In this document: one piece after another, positions 46,589-56,200 of the stretch
Numbering within the stretch: position 1 is the stretch's first letter
Layout: each line of letters begins with the position of its first letter
Assembly (NCBI RefSeq): GCF_014489415.1
Contig: NZ_CP060822.1
Location: 1,808,311 to 1,872,310, forward strand
Length of the DNA stretch: 64,000 nt
Source of the DNA: Cylindrospermopsis curvispora GIHE-G1
Lineage (GTDB): Bacteria; Cyanobacteriota; Cyanobacteriia; Cyanobacteriales; Nostocaceae
Direction of reading: 5' to 3'
The notes under the pieces: model-generated
What the model saw: the letters and a program-made list of their open reading frames with translations, nothing else
Database searches by the model: none
Told to the model about the DNA's origin: nothing
Position numbers and translations under genes: made by a program

Positions 46589-47671
46589 TCATTGCTCCTG
46601 ATTTTTTATTTGGTTGACACCCAATTGAGATAGAATAGCTGCCAAGTGCTGTAGCGTCTCTGGTGAAAGTCCTTCTAGGAGGTCCTGAGGAGAATATTGC
46701 TTTAACAGCTCTTTTGGAGAATATTGCTTGATCTCTTCGGGAGAATATTGCTTCAACACCTCTTCGGGAGAATATTGCTTTAATACCTCTTCGGGAGAAT
46801 ATTGCTTTAATACCTCTTCGGGAGAATATTGCTTTAACAGCTCTTTTGGAGAATATTGCTTGATCTCTTCGGGAGAATATTGCTTCAACACCTCTTCGGG
46901 AGAATATTGCTTTAACACTTCTTCAGTTGGTATCTCTCTCAAGTGACTTATTACAAAATCTTTTTTGAATTGCTTTAATGTGTATGTCATTGGCAGTTTC
47001 TCCTTTATGTAAAACTCATATAGTTGTTGCATTAATATACTATACTCGCTCTTGCGGTAATTTTCTTGATAATGGCTAATCGCTTCTTCTACCACTTCTG
47101 CTCTCGCACTAAACAGTCTCCACAACTCATTGTTGACACTTTTGGGTATTTTCGACAGCACTATCAGTCTCACGTTCATGCTAACACATTCTATATCATA
47201 AACCCCTTCACTGACACTTTTCCATTTTAATCTCCCCATTAATTGGGTCGGTTCGTGGGTTGTTAATCCGTACAGTCTGTAATCCTCCTCTGGTAGCAGG
47301 TTCGACAAGGATTTACTTGTTTGCTTCCGATAATTGACATAGTGTCCTATTAGTTCCATTAGTGACCAAACTGTGAATGATTCATGAATGGACTTATAGC
47401 TGATTAGGTTGTGTTTAGACATGTTTTCTAAACCTGCTGGATACAGATTGAATCCACTGTCTTTATATCTCTTAATGATTATGATGTCTAGCAGTTGTTT
47501 TCTGATGGTTAGATCCTTTTCTACTTCTACCTCATAAGGGCTATTATAGAAGTGGACGGTCATAAACATTCCTAAGAGGCGATGCCAGTCTCTATTTAGG
47601 GTGTCGGAAGACTTTTTTTTCTGAGGTTTGAGTTTTTTACTTACCATAACCGGACTGTTGGTATAATTCAT
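46589..47671 (-). CDS. Rpn-like protein with KQYSP tandem repeats, copy A
   Basis: 360 residues. The N-terminal 230 residues look like the Rpn/PD-(D/E)XK nuclease-like proteins so common in cyanobacteria: 'MTVHFYNSPYEVEVEKDL', 'LLDIIIIKRYKDSGF', 'HNLISYKSIHESF' and 'LYGLTTHEPTQL'; I am not sure of the family or of nuclease activity. Then nine tandem units of 'EEVLKQYSP' type (seven of 9 residues, two of 8) form an acidic-basic helical stalk, closing with 'QDLLEGLSPETLQHLAAIL'. It is intact, unlike copy B. AT-rich and flanked by repeats, it appears to be a recently mobile or duplicated gene. Confidence 0.7.
   Translation of the reverse strand: MNYTNSPVMVSKKLKPQKKKSSDTLNRDWHRLLGMFMTVHFYNSPYEVEVEKDLTIRKQLLDIIIIKRYKDSGFNLYPAGLENMSKHNLISYKSIHESFTVWSLMELIGHYVNYRKQTSKSLSNLLPEEDYRLYGLTTHEPTQLMGRLKWKSVSEGVYDIECVSMNVRLIVLSKIPKSVNNELWRLFSARAEVVEEAISHYQENYRKSEYSILMQQLYEFYIKEKLPMTYTLKQFKKDFVISHLREIPTEEVLKQYSPEEVLKQYSPEEIKQYSPKELLKQYSPEEVLKQYSPEEVLKQYSPEEVLKQYSPEEIKQYSPKELLKQYSPQDLLEGLSPETLQHLAAILSQLGVNQIKNQEQ
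46688..46924 (-). repeat. 27-bp tandem repeats, nine units (copy A)
   Basis: 237 bp: seven units of 27 bp and two of 24 bp, each containing GGAGAATATTGCTT on the plus strand. A three-unit block (EEVLKQYSP, EEIKQYSP, KELLKQYSP) occurs twice, a higher-order duplication not present in copy B. Confidence 0.9.
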
Positions 47672-48068
47672 CAGATGTGGGGTGGGTTAATTACCCCATG
47701 TCAATATAGTATCAATAGTATCAGCAATTATTACACTAATTTATTCCCAATCCGCTTGGATGAGGTTCCGCTATATTCCAGTATCCGTAGATCTAGCTTG
47801 ATTGTGTTAAATTGGAGGAGGGCAATTGCGAAGCACTCACATTCCTTGGTTAGGAGTAATTCTTTATATCCCGTGGGTTTGTTGGGTTTCGTATTAAACT
47901 CAACCTACGTTCATCTTATATTTAATTCCAGCCACCTACTTACGAGTTAAAATAAAATGCGATCGCTTAATGCGGACTCAAAAAAAATGTGGTAATTATC
48001 AGGTGGGAATTTGAAAATAGAGTTCCCAAGAACGGTTGTTGTGTGTTGACAGTTTTAAGATCCCAATA
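47672..48068. other. Region between the two duplicated genes
   Basis: 397 bp without a gene. It contains the outer edge of copy A (to 47735), a worn R1 repeat (about 47819-47840), a shortened R3 element (47880-47942) and the first 130 bp of copy B including a HIP1 site. Confidence 0.7.
47880..47942 (+). mobile_element. Shortened R3 element, left of copy B
   Basis: A 63-bp form with the internal inverted repeat GGGTTTCGTATTAAACTC and tail 'CATCTTATATTTAATTCC', ending CACCTACTTAC at the exact start of copy B. It is the mirror image of the element at 49121-49189. Confidence 0.7.
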
Positions 48069-48974
48069 TCATTGCTCCTGATTTTTTATTTGGTTGACAC
48101 CCAATTGAGACAGAATAACTGCCAAGTGCTGTAGCGTCTCTGGTGAAAGTCCTTCTAGGAGGTCCTGAGGAGAATATTGCTTTAACACCTCTTCGGGAGA
48201 ATATTGCTTTAACACCTCTTCGGGAGAATATTGCTTTAACACCTCTTCGGGAGAATATTGCTTTAACACCTCTTCGGGAGAATATTGCTTTAATACCTCT
48301 TCGGGAGAATATTGCTTCAACACTTCTTCAGTTGGTATCTCTCTCAAGTGACTTATTACAAAATCTTTTTTGAATTGCTCTAATGTGTATGTCATTGGCA
48401 GTTTCTCCTTTAAGTAAAACTCATATAGTTGTTGCATTAATATGCTATACTCGCTCTTGCGATAACTTTCTTGATAATGGCTAATCGCTTCTTCCACCAC
48501 TTCTGCTCTCGCACTAAACAGTCTCCACAACTCATTGTTGACACTTTTGGGTATTTTCGACAGCACTATCAGTCTCACGTTCATGCTAACACATTCTATA
48601 TCATAAACCCCTTCACTGACAGTTTTCCATTTTAATCTCCCCATTAATTGGGTCGGTTCGTGGGTTGTTAATCCGTACAGTCTGTAATCCTCCTCTGGTA
48701 GCAGGTTCGACAAGGATTTACTTGTTTGCTTCCGATAATTGACATAGTGTCCTATTAGTTCCATTAGTGACCAAACTGTGAATGATTCATGAATGGACTT
48801 ATAGCTGATTAGGTTGTGTTTAGACATGTTTTCTAAACCTGCTGGATACAAATTGAATCCACTGTCTTTATATCTCTTAATGACTATGATGTCTAGCAGT
48901 TGTTTTCTGATGGTTAGATCCTTTTCTACTTCTACCTCATAAGGGCTATTATAGAAGTGGACGGTCATAAACAT
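48069..48974 (-). pseudogene. KQYSP-repeat protein, copy B, N-terminally broken
   Basis: Nearly identical to copy A, but the first 34 codons are lost to expression: the ATG of copy A is ATA here, and the Trp codon of 'NRDWHRL' is a TGA stop at 48990-48992. The open part begins at an internal Met ('MFMTVHFYNSPYEV', 48974) and runs 301 residues with six 'EEVLKQYSP' units before the same C-terminus. Translation from 48974 could still give most of the protein, so it is a pseudogene or a shortened active form. The uniform six units, without 8-residue variants, look either ancestral or homogenised. Confidence 0.75.
48168..48329 (-). repeat. 27-bp tandem repeats, six units (copy B)
   Basis: Exactly 6 x 27 bp, all coding for EEVLKQYSP with only silent third-position differences. 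The comparison with nine units in copy A shows copy-number change after duplication. Confidence 0.9.
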
Positions 48975-49120
48975 TCCTAAGAGGCGGTGTCAGTCTCTAT
49001 TTAGGGTGTCGGAAGACTTTTTTTTCTGAGGTTTGGGTTTTTTACTTACCATAACCGGACTGTTCGCATAATTTATTAGATGTGGGTTAATTACCCCATG
49101 TCAATATAGTATCAGAAATT

Positions 49121-49189
49121 ATTAAGTGGCTCAGTGGAATTAAATATAAGATTAACGTAGGTTGGGTTTCGTATTAAACTCAACCCAAC
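49121..49189 (-). mobile_element. Shortened R3 element, right of copy B
   Basis: Starts ATTAAGTGGCTCAGTGG, continues 'AATTAAATATAAGATTAACG' and the inverted repeat GGGTTTCGTATTAAACTC; inverted relative to 47880-47942. Its inner end touches copy B, and its outer end overlaps the last codons of the MFS gene (stop at 49180). Confidence 0.7.
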
Positions 49190-50583
49190 TTTGTATCTGG
49201 TAACTCATCTTCTACAAGACGCAGACGGGGATAAAAGTAGCAAATGAAAGTAAAAAGGATGCTAAATAGGCCCATGATGACGAACATTAAACCAATACCG
49301 CGACCATGGCCAATACCAATTATTTGTCCAATGGTGTTTGCTGCTGGTCCGTCAGCTTGCATAAAGGGTTCAAATAGTTGATCAGCTAGTGGTCCTGCTA
49401 GCAGAAAAGAAAGGGGTAGAAAACCTTGAGTAACTGCTATGCGGAAGGCAAAGACTTTTCCTTGCACTTCTGGAGCAACTTTCTTTTGATAAATTACCTG
49501 GATTGCACCATTAACAATGGGGACCATAAGAAATATAAAGAAATCCGAGATGGTAAACAGAATTGGGTTAGGACGTAACCCGGCTACAATATAGAATATA
49601 CCTAAGAAAAACATCGAGGTAAAGATGAGGTTGATTTGGCGCTTTGGTCCTCCCCAGATGCTGATGATAAAACTGCTAACTAACATTCCAGAGCTTGCTA
49701 TGGAAGAGATTGTACCTAGTGCTTCTGTTGAAGCAAAGGAAAGAACTAGAGGTGTGGTGAGAGCTTCAGCACCACCAATAAGAAAGTTGGTGATTGCAAC
49801 AAGAAAGACTAGGCCAATTAGTCCAGGTCTCTCGATAAAATAATGCCATCCAAAGGATAATTCTTGCCAGAATGAAGAGAATAAACCAGCTTCCTCGGTT
49901 TCAGTTTCTTTGGTTTTAACTTCGGGGAAATTCACGACCAATAAGCAAAGCAAGGCAAAACACAAAGTAGATAAATCAATGAGAACCACTCCGGGAATTT
50001 CAACGCTCACTAAGAGTACAGTTGCTACCAGTGGTGAGAGGATTTCTGCAACAGCTAATCTAATTTGGGTCATAGAACTGGCGCGACCCAGTTGTTCTTT
50101 TGGGACTAATAATGTGGTAGCTGAAGAATAAGCGAGGGCTTGAAATGCACTAAAGCTAGAATTAAAGGCGCTAATTAGGCACAGAGTCCACACTTCTAGC
50201 TGGTTATTCATAAATAACCAAGCAATGGTTAGGGTACATAAACCAGCACAGAAGTCACTAATAATCATAATCCAGCGTCGGGGAAAGCGGTCAACAACTA
50301 CTCCCGCAATGGGAGAGATAATAATCGTAGGTAAAGTCGTTGATAGAATTAGGAGGGTGAATTGGGTGGCTGAATTAGTATGTTGGTAAAGCCAAATACT
50401 TAAAGCAAAACTGGTCATGCGAGAGCCAACCAGAGATAATACTTGGCCAATCCAGATGAGGACAAAAACGCTCATGCTGGGAGCTTTCTCTGCTTCCTGA
50501 TTGGAGCGGTCCCCAATCCACTTAAATAAAGATGATGCAAAACTGGGTTTTTGTTTTAATTCTGTTGGGTCGTTATCTAACAT
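49180..50583 (-). CDS. MFS exporter
   Basis: 467 residues and about 12 hydrophobic segments. The MFS motif between helices 2 and 3 is 'GVVVDRFPRRWIMIISD' (about residue 98). The layout (soluble N-terminus of about 38 residues, 'GQVLSLVGSRMTSFALSIWLYQHT') resembles the MFS_3/enterobactin-exporter-like group often coupled to peptide-synthetase clusters. It lies 200 bp downstream of the peptide synthetase relic on the same strand, with a MITE between them, so it may once have exported that product. The gene itself appears intact; its last 10 bp lie in a shortened R3 element, which may have replaced the original C-terminus. Confidence 0.8.
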   Translation of the reverse strand: MLDNDPTELKQKPSFASSLFKWIGDRSNQEAEKAPSMSVFVLIWIGQVLSLVGSRMTSFALSIWLYQHTNSATQFTLLILSTTLPTIIISPIAGVVVDRFPRRWIMIISDFCAGLCTLTIAWLFMNNQLEVWTLCLISAFNSSFSAFQALAYSSATTLLVPKEQLGRASSMTQIRLAVAEILSPLVATVLLVSVEIPGVVLIDLSTLCFALLCLLVVNFPEVKTKETETEEAGLFSSFWQELSFGWHYFIERPGLIGLVFLVAITNFLIGGAEALTTPLVLSFASTEALGTISSIASSGMLVSSFIISIWGGPKRQINLIFTSMFFLGIFYIVAGLRPNPILFTISDFFIFLMVPIVNGAIQVIYQKKVAPEVQGKVFAFRIAVTQGFLPLSFLLAGPLADQLFEPFMQADGPAANTIGQIIGIGHGRGIGLMFVIMGLFSILFTFICYFYPRLRLVEDELPDTKLG

Positions 50584-50601
50584 AGTAACAGTTATGACTG
50601 T

Positions 50602-50729
50602 ATAAGTGGGTGGGTGAAATTAAATATAAGATGAACGTAGGTTGGGTTGAAGTATGAAACCCAACGCCCGCACGGGTCGAGGAACGAGACCCATCCTACA
50701 AATACAAATAATTGTGCCTCCCTACTTAT
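50602..50729 (-). mobile_element. R3 MITE-like element, copy 4 (complete)
   Basis: 128 bp from ATAAGTGGGTGGG to CCTACTTATT, reverse orientation, very close to the copy in the BREX locus (shared 'AAGATGAACGTAGGTTGGGT'). A small internal duplication (AAATACAAATA) makes it slightly longer. It sits 18 bp upstream of the MFS gene start. Confidence 0.75.
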
Positions 50730-50786
50730 TTCAATATTTTCAGTTAGCAAGGTAATTTGGCAGTTAAAACAGGCATGGAATTGTAA

Positions 50787-52556
50787 TTATCCAAATTGGG
50801 TAATTGGTCTGTTTGGATTTTGCACAATTTTTTGGAGAATTTCTTGGTAATAAGTAAACATAAACTCTATAGTATCATTTGTAAATAGCTCCGTGCTGTA
50901 AAAAACTTTAATTTCAATGGTGGGATTATTTACTGAAGGTGAAGAAACATAAATTTCTAAAGGAGTTTCTTCATCCCATAAACTCAGATCACGCTTAATC
51001 GATACAAATTCAAAATCCAACATCCGGTTATGCCAATTTTGTGGGGGTAACATAGTTAGGGATGCAGAGATATTCAGTGGTTGTTTACTGGTGATAGTGT
51101 CAATGACTGTTCGAGAGGCAATTTCTTTATTGTTGATTGCTTCTATGAGGGTTTGTTGGACTTGTTCTAGAAGAGTAAGTGCGGTTTCCTCAGATGAGAA
51201 ATGAGAGTGCAAAATTACATCGTTGATGAAGCAACCGAGCATTGTTTCAGTTTCCACTGAACTACGATTACCAACTGTTGTCATTACTAAAATATCGTTT
51301 TTACCGCTGTAATTAAACAAAAGTATGTTCAGAGCAGTGATGATAATCACAAAGATAGTAACTTTTTGCTCAAGACTGAAGGCTTCAATTGACCTAACCA
51401 TACTGGCTGATAAAACTATGGAATAAACGGATGCACTGCTACTCACCTGTGGCGGAATGTTAGAAAAATTATCAGCTATTTGTGAGGTATTGGTTAATTT
51501 CTCTACCCAATAGGCCAACTGCTTTTCTATTACCTTTTCATTAAAGTGCTGATGTTGCCAGAGGGTAAAATCGGCATACTGAACAGGTAATTCGGGTAGA
51601 GGAGAAGATAAACCATTGGTGAAAGCTGTATAGAGTATTCCTAACTCCTCCAACAAAAGCCCTAATGACCATCCATCTGTGATGATATGGTGTATATTTA
51701 TTGTTAACCAATATTCCTTTTGATTTAGTTGCAATAACTTTGTCTTAATCAGAGGAACTGAACCTAGATCAAAATGATGCTCGTATTCTAACGCAGCGAG
51801 TCTCTTAGCTTCAGATGTTCTTTCTGTATTAGGTAGGTTTTGTAAGTCTATAATCTCCAATGGTATGGTCAGAAATGGGGTAATTACTTGCACAGGTTGA
51901 CCTTCTACTATAGTAAAAGCCGTGCGTAGTATTTCATGACGACGAATTATTTCATTGAAGCTGGACTCCAACACAGTTGCAGAAACAGAGCCTGTCAAAC
52001 GTAAAGTAACAAAGCTATTGTAAGCGTAACTATCAGGAGTTAATTGCTGTGAATGCCATATAGACTCTTGTGCAAAGGAGAGTGGAATATATGTGTTTCG
52101 TATTTGAGGGACAAGAGGTAGTAAGGTGTTAAATGTCATATCACTTCCGCGCTCCTGCTGTACCTCTAGCTGATGAATATTTATTACTTGACTAAGTTCA
52201 GCTATGGTGGGTGCTTCCAATAGGGAACGCAAGGGAAGTTGGAGAGACAAACTTTCTCGAATTCGAGATATTACAGATGTTGCTAATAAAGAATGTCCTC
52301 CCAATTCAAAAAAGTTATCATAAATCCCGACCTTTTCTAGACCTAAGACGTTGGCGATAATGTGGGCAATGGTTTCTTCTGTGGGATTTCTGGGAGCTAC
52401 AAAGACTGTTTGGGGATTGTCTGCTAAATTGGGTACGGGGAGGGCCCGACGGTCTATTTTTCCGTTAGGATTCAGGGGAAAGGCGTTGAGGATGACAAAT
52501 GCCAAGGGAATCATATATTCGGGCAAATGTTCTTTGAGAAACTGACGCAACTCACT
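50787..52556 (-). pseudogene. Peptide synthetase remnant: end of A domain, PCP, condensation domain
   Basis: The frame (about 589 residues) begins inside an adenylation domain: 'ELRQFLKEHLPEYMIP' and the A10 motif 'NGKIDRRALPVP' are there, but the preceding roughly 450 residues, including the substrate pocket, are absent. An in-frame TGA stands directly upstream, at the edge of a repeat. Then follow a carrier domain with intact 'DNFFELGGHSLLAT' (Ser for phosphopantetheine) and a condensation domain with intact 'HHIITDGWSLGLLLEE'. It ends normally after 'NPNRPITQFG'. Only a TTG could start it. It cannot work alone; it is the 3' end of a multi-modular enzyme that was cut off by the element at 52557-52921. 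Confidence 0.88.
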
Positions 52557-52921
52557 GTCTCAAAGCTCAAGTCGGTTGAAACCGACTAAAATATAATATA
52601 AAGATGTTAATTTAATTATGGTTTTGTGGCAGCTATATTATCACATATTTTGGGCGACTAAAAACGTGAGCCTTTAATTAGTCACGATATAGAAAGTCAA
52701 GTCTATGGTTATTTAACCGGGAAGGCTAATCATCTCAATTGTCCGTGGCTATAGATTATGTTAACAATCAAAAAATACATCATTTAAACAAAACTACAAT
52801 TAGACTATTAGAAACAGATTTAGATGAATCCTGAACTCGATACGCCACAAATCACCCAGTACAAAACCAGTCGGTTGAAAACCGACTTGAGCTTTGAGAC
52901 CGGGAATGAATTCCCGGTCTC
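52557..52921. mobile_element. RAYT-type element with inverted R2 palindromic ends
   Basis: 365 bp. The left end (52557-52587) is the reverse complement of the right end (52869-52921) over 31 bp: GTCTCAAAGCTCAAG, then GTCGGTT..AACCGAC, and the mirror image on the right. Between them lies a decayed IS200-like Y1 transposase (52618-52834). Elements of this shape, a REP-associated transposase flanked by palindromes, mobilise REP sequences. The left end coincides with the break in the peptide synthetase. Confidence 0.75.
52618..52834 (+). pseudogene. REP-associated Y1 transposase relic
   Basis: Starts 'MVLWQLYYHIFWATK', then after a one-base frameshift continues 'KREPLISHDIESQVYGYLT' and 'GKANHLNCP', and after an internal deletion ends 'DYVNNQKIHHLNKTTIRLLE' and 'TDLDES' to a stop at 52832-52834. 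Both blocks are characteristic of IS200/RAYT transposases. The histidine pair (HUH) and the catalytic tyrosine segment are deleted, so it is dead; about 70 of about 140 codons remain. Confidence 0.8.
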
Positions 52922-52972
52922 CCCCACGGACAGTCTCCAGGTGTGGGGTGATTCAACCAATCACGGTTAATT

Positions 52973-53008
52973 GGCGAGCTCCCATAGGGAGTGCTTCGCA
53001 ATCGCTCT
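52973..53008. repeat. R1 palindromic repeat copy
   Basis: Same orientation as 20295-20329 and nearly identical (GGCGAGCTCCCATAGGGAG, then TGCTTCGCAATCGCTCTC). Confidence 0.75.
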
Positions 53009-53018
53009 CTTAATTTGA

Positions 53019-53102
53019 GTTAGAATAAAATGCGATCGCTTAATGCGTGACTCAAAAAAAATGTGGTAGTTATCAGGTGGGAATTTGAAAATAGAGTTCC
53101 CA
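53019..53102. repeat. Solo copy of the KQYSP-gene downstream block
   Basis: About 84 bp ('AAAATGCGATCGCTTAATGC', 'GTGGGAATTTGAAAATAGAG' and between) matching 46465-46548 and 47945-48028 with only a few changes. It contains a HIP1 site and a TGGGAA/TTCCCA inverted pair. It may itself be a small mobile repeat or the trace of a third gene copy that was lost. Confidence 0.7.
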
Positions 53103-53266
53103 TTGTGGAGTTGACTTCTCCGAGTTCTAAAGAGTTGCTTTAGAGGATTCATAGTACCAAGGATTATTAGGTTTTACTTCTGTCAATAAACGCTTATGGA
53201 GATATATCGCACTAGGGATTTTGATTGATTTAAAAAGTTGGGTTGATTAAACCCAACATCGACATA

Positions 53267-56200
53267 TTAACCAAAGGAGAAGACCGTATCATTGAAGTCG
53301 TAATCATTGACCCCTACACCAGCGGGTAAATCTTCGAATCCAAAGATATTATTGCCAAAGCTCTTGATGTGAGCTGCACCATCTGGGTTAGCTGCACCAA
53401 AGCTAAAGTAAGCAACTGGGAAAGAGGTATAGTTTTCAGCGGTGGCTCGACTATTATCAGCATTGAGTTGGAAGAAGGTGTTAATAGCATCCTGCATACT
53501 ACCGAACAAGTTACCACCATTGGCAATGACGAAGGGAGCGTAAAATTTATCCCCGCCCACAACCACATTTCCAGTTATGCCATTTCCCGAACCCCCAGCT
53601 CGTACTGCAAAACTAGATACTGCTCTGTTTAAAGCAGCCCTAGCATAGCCAGGTTGTCCTGGAGCGATGCCATTAACTGTACCTGTAGCATTATCTATTT
53701 CATAAAGACCAAATAGGTTATTAAAGGCTGCATCAGTGCTAACTAAAGTTCTTTGCAGAATATCCCTTGCTTGAGTTGGATTGTAGCCAGCACGGAAATT
53801 GAAGGACACATTATTAACAATACCAGATAGGGAACCAGCTTCTGAAGGAATTAAGGGGTCACCAGGTTGGACATCTGTTATTACGCCCGAATTTACTACA
53901 ACTTTTGTTCCCGTCACATTAACCTTGACGTTTGCGGTTGCTGTTAAATTTCCTTGGTCAGAGATAGTATAGCTAAAAACATCATCTCCTGTGTATGCAG
54001 CATCTAAGAGGGTGTATTTTAGCTGATCACCAATGATTTCAACCTTGCCCTGTTTACCATCGGTTACGCCAATAATTTTCAGTTTATCACCGCTATCAGG
54101 ATCAGTATCGTTCTTCAAAGGTTCAATGGATCCGCTAGTATCTCCAACAATGGCTAAAAAGTCACCAATAGCAGCGGGTGCTTCATTGACATCTTCAACC
54201 TTGATATCGATATCTTGGGTTACGGGAGGGGTGTTACCATCTCCGACTGTAACTTGTACTTGATAAATATTATTCTTGCCCGCATCCTCGGGTTTTTCAA
54301 AGTCTGGTGCTTTATTAAACGTCAAGTTACCTTGGGAATCAATGGACAGCAATTTAGCATCAACTCCTGCTAGGGCAAAGGTAATAACGTCTTCCGGTTC
54401 CGGATTTTGAACACTGATTCTACCAACTAATTTACTATTTTCACGAACAGGGAAGGAGACAGCAGAGAAAACAGGTGGTTCATTTTCATTGGTGACATTA
54501 ATGGTTAACTGTTTCTCAAAGAACTGTCCACCTTGGTCGGTGCTGCGAACTCTAATACTGTAGCTGTTCTTGGTTTCAAAGTCAAAGGCAGCAGCAGTTT
54601 TTAGTTGACCACGATCTATGGTAAAGGAACTATTATCGATAGAACCTGTTCCCGTAACTAGGCTATAGGTAAAGGTGTTGCCAGCATCCGGGTCTGTGGT
54701 AGACAAGTTACCCACCACTGTGCCAATTGCTTGATTTTCTGCAATGGTAGTAGCTGATAGGGTCAGGTCTGTGGGTGCTTCGTTAATGTTAGTAACATTG
54801 ATAATCAAGTCCTGGGTGACTGGATTATTACCGTCCGTAACTCCAATCTGTACGTTGTAAACGTTATTGCTTCCTACATCTCCTGGTGCTTCAAAATTAG
54901 GAGCAGTAACAAAGCTCAAAACTCCCGTATTGCGATTGATGTTGAAAAGGCTCTGGTCTGCTCCCCCGCTAATGATGTAGGTCAGTGTGTTACCATCCGC
55001 ATCAGTGGCAGTAATATTTCCCACTGCTGTGGTGTTTTCTGCCACGGAGAAGGTGGAGCTACTAGTAATTACCGGCGGATTACCGACTTCCACCACATTA
55101 GTGACATTAACAGTAACTGTTTGAGTAGCAGTTAGGCCTCCACTATCGGTGGCGGTAACGGTCACACTGTAAGTGTTGGTTCTCGCTGCACTACCTTTCG
55201 CCTCAAAATCAGGGGGAGTTTTAAAGGTCAGTGACCGGTTATCAATGTTGAACTTGTCCGCATCTGCTCCGGAAAGGCTGTAGGTAAGGGTGTCACCCGC
55301 ATCCGGATCGGTAGCAGGAGCGATGGTTCCTACAGTAGTGCTGTTTTCCGCTGTAGAGAAAGTGGCAGTGGCATTGGCAAAGCTGGGTGCTTCATTAATA
55401 CCGGTAACATTAACGGTAACTGTCTGGGTAGCGTTTAAACCCCTAACATCGGTGGCGGTAATGGTCAGACTGTAGGTGTTGCTACCTGGCGCTTCAAAAT
55501 CAGGGGGAGTTTTAAAGCTAAGGGCGCGAGTAATGGTATTAAAATTAAACTTGGTTGCGTCTGCTCCCGATAGGGTGTAGTTAAGAATATCCCCCCCATC
55601 TGGGTCGGTAGCAGGAGCGATGGTTCCTACATTAGTGCTGTTTTCAGGTGTGTTGAAGGTAGCAGTGGGAGTAGGGAAGGTGGGTGCTTCATTAACGTTG
55701 GTGACATTAATGGTTAACTGTTTCTCAAAGAACTGTCCACCTTGGTCGGTGCTACGAACTCTAATGCTGTAGCTGTTCTTGTTTTCAAAGTCAAAGGCAG
55801 CAGCAGTTTTTAGTTGACCACCATCTATGGTGAAGAAACTGTTATCGGTAGCACCTGCTCCTGTAACTAGGCTATAGGTAAAGGTGTTGCCAGCATCCGG
55901 GTCTGTGGTAGAGAAGTTACCCACCACTGTGCCAATTGCTTGATTTTCTGCAATGGTAGTAGCTGATAGGGTCAGGTCTGTAGGTGCTTCGTTAATGTTA
56001 GTAACATTGATAATCAAGTCCTGGGTGACTGGATTATTACCGTCCGTAACTCCAATTTGTACGTTGTAAACGTTATTGCTTCCTACATCTCCTGGTGCTT
56101 CAAAATTAGGAGCAGTAACAAAGCTCAAAGCTCCCGTAGTGCCATTGATGGTGAACAAACTCCGGTCTGCTCCCCCACTGATGCTGTAGGTCAAGGTATT

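Larger units (their letters stand above)
46457..47735. repeat. Segmental duplication, copy A
   Basis: About 1.28 kb that recurs at 47937-49130 with very few base differences, apart from the number of internal 27-bp repeats. It includes the whole KQYSP-repeat gene, its promoter side and 130 bp behind the stop codon ('AAAATGCGATCGCTTAATGC' block). A lone piece of the latter block is also at 53019-53102. Confidence 0.85.
47937..49130. repeat. Segmental duplication, copy B
   Basis: Counterpart of 46457-47735 (46461 aligns with 47941). It is about 85 bp shorter, mainly because it has six instead of nine 27-bp units. It is bounded on both sides by shortened R3 elements in inverted orientation. Confidence 0.85.
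52551..53266. other. 716-bp repeat-rich gap between NRPS relic and giant gene
   Basis: Apart from the RAYT element, this gap holds an R1 copy (52973-53008) and a third copy of the block that lies behind the KQYSP genes (53019-53102). No adenylation-domain sequence can be recognised on the far side of the element, so the missing NRPS part is not simply displaced by an insertion. The last 160 bp hold the 3' flank of the giant gene. Confidence 0.65.

Noticed and set aside
46728-46946. Plus-strand open frame across the KQYSP repeats
   Set aside because: It is the antisense of a tandem repeat in copy A, open only because the 27-bp unit has no stop in that frame; the same happens at 48143-48373 and across the Uma2 repeats at 20442-20657.
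47672-47950. 91-codon plus-strand frame between the duplicated genes
   Set aside because: It runs through duplication edge, an R1 remnant and a shortened R3 element, so it is composite non-coding repeat DNA.
46688-48329. CRISPR array
   Set aside because: The units are directly adjacent without spacers and are in-frame codons of a protein.
53314-53568. Alternative-frame open reading frames in the giant gene
   Set aside because: The repetitive coding sequence leaves several frames open by periodicity; the products are low-complexity images of the cadherin repeats.
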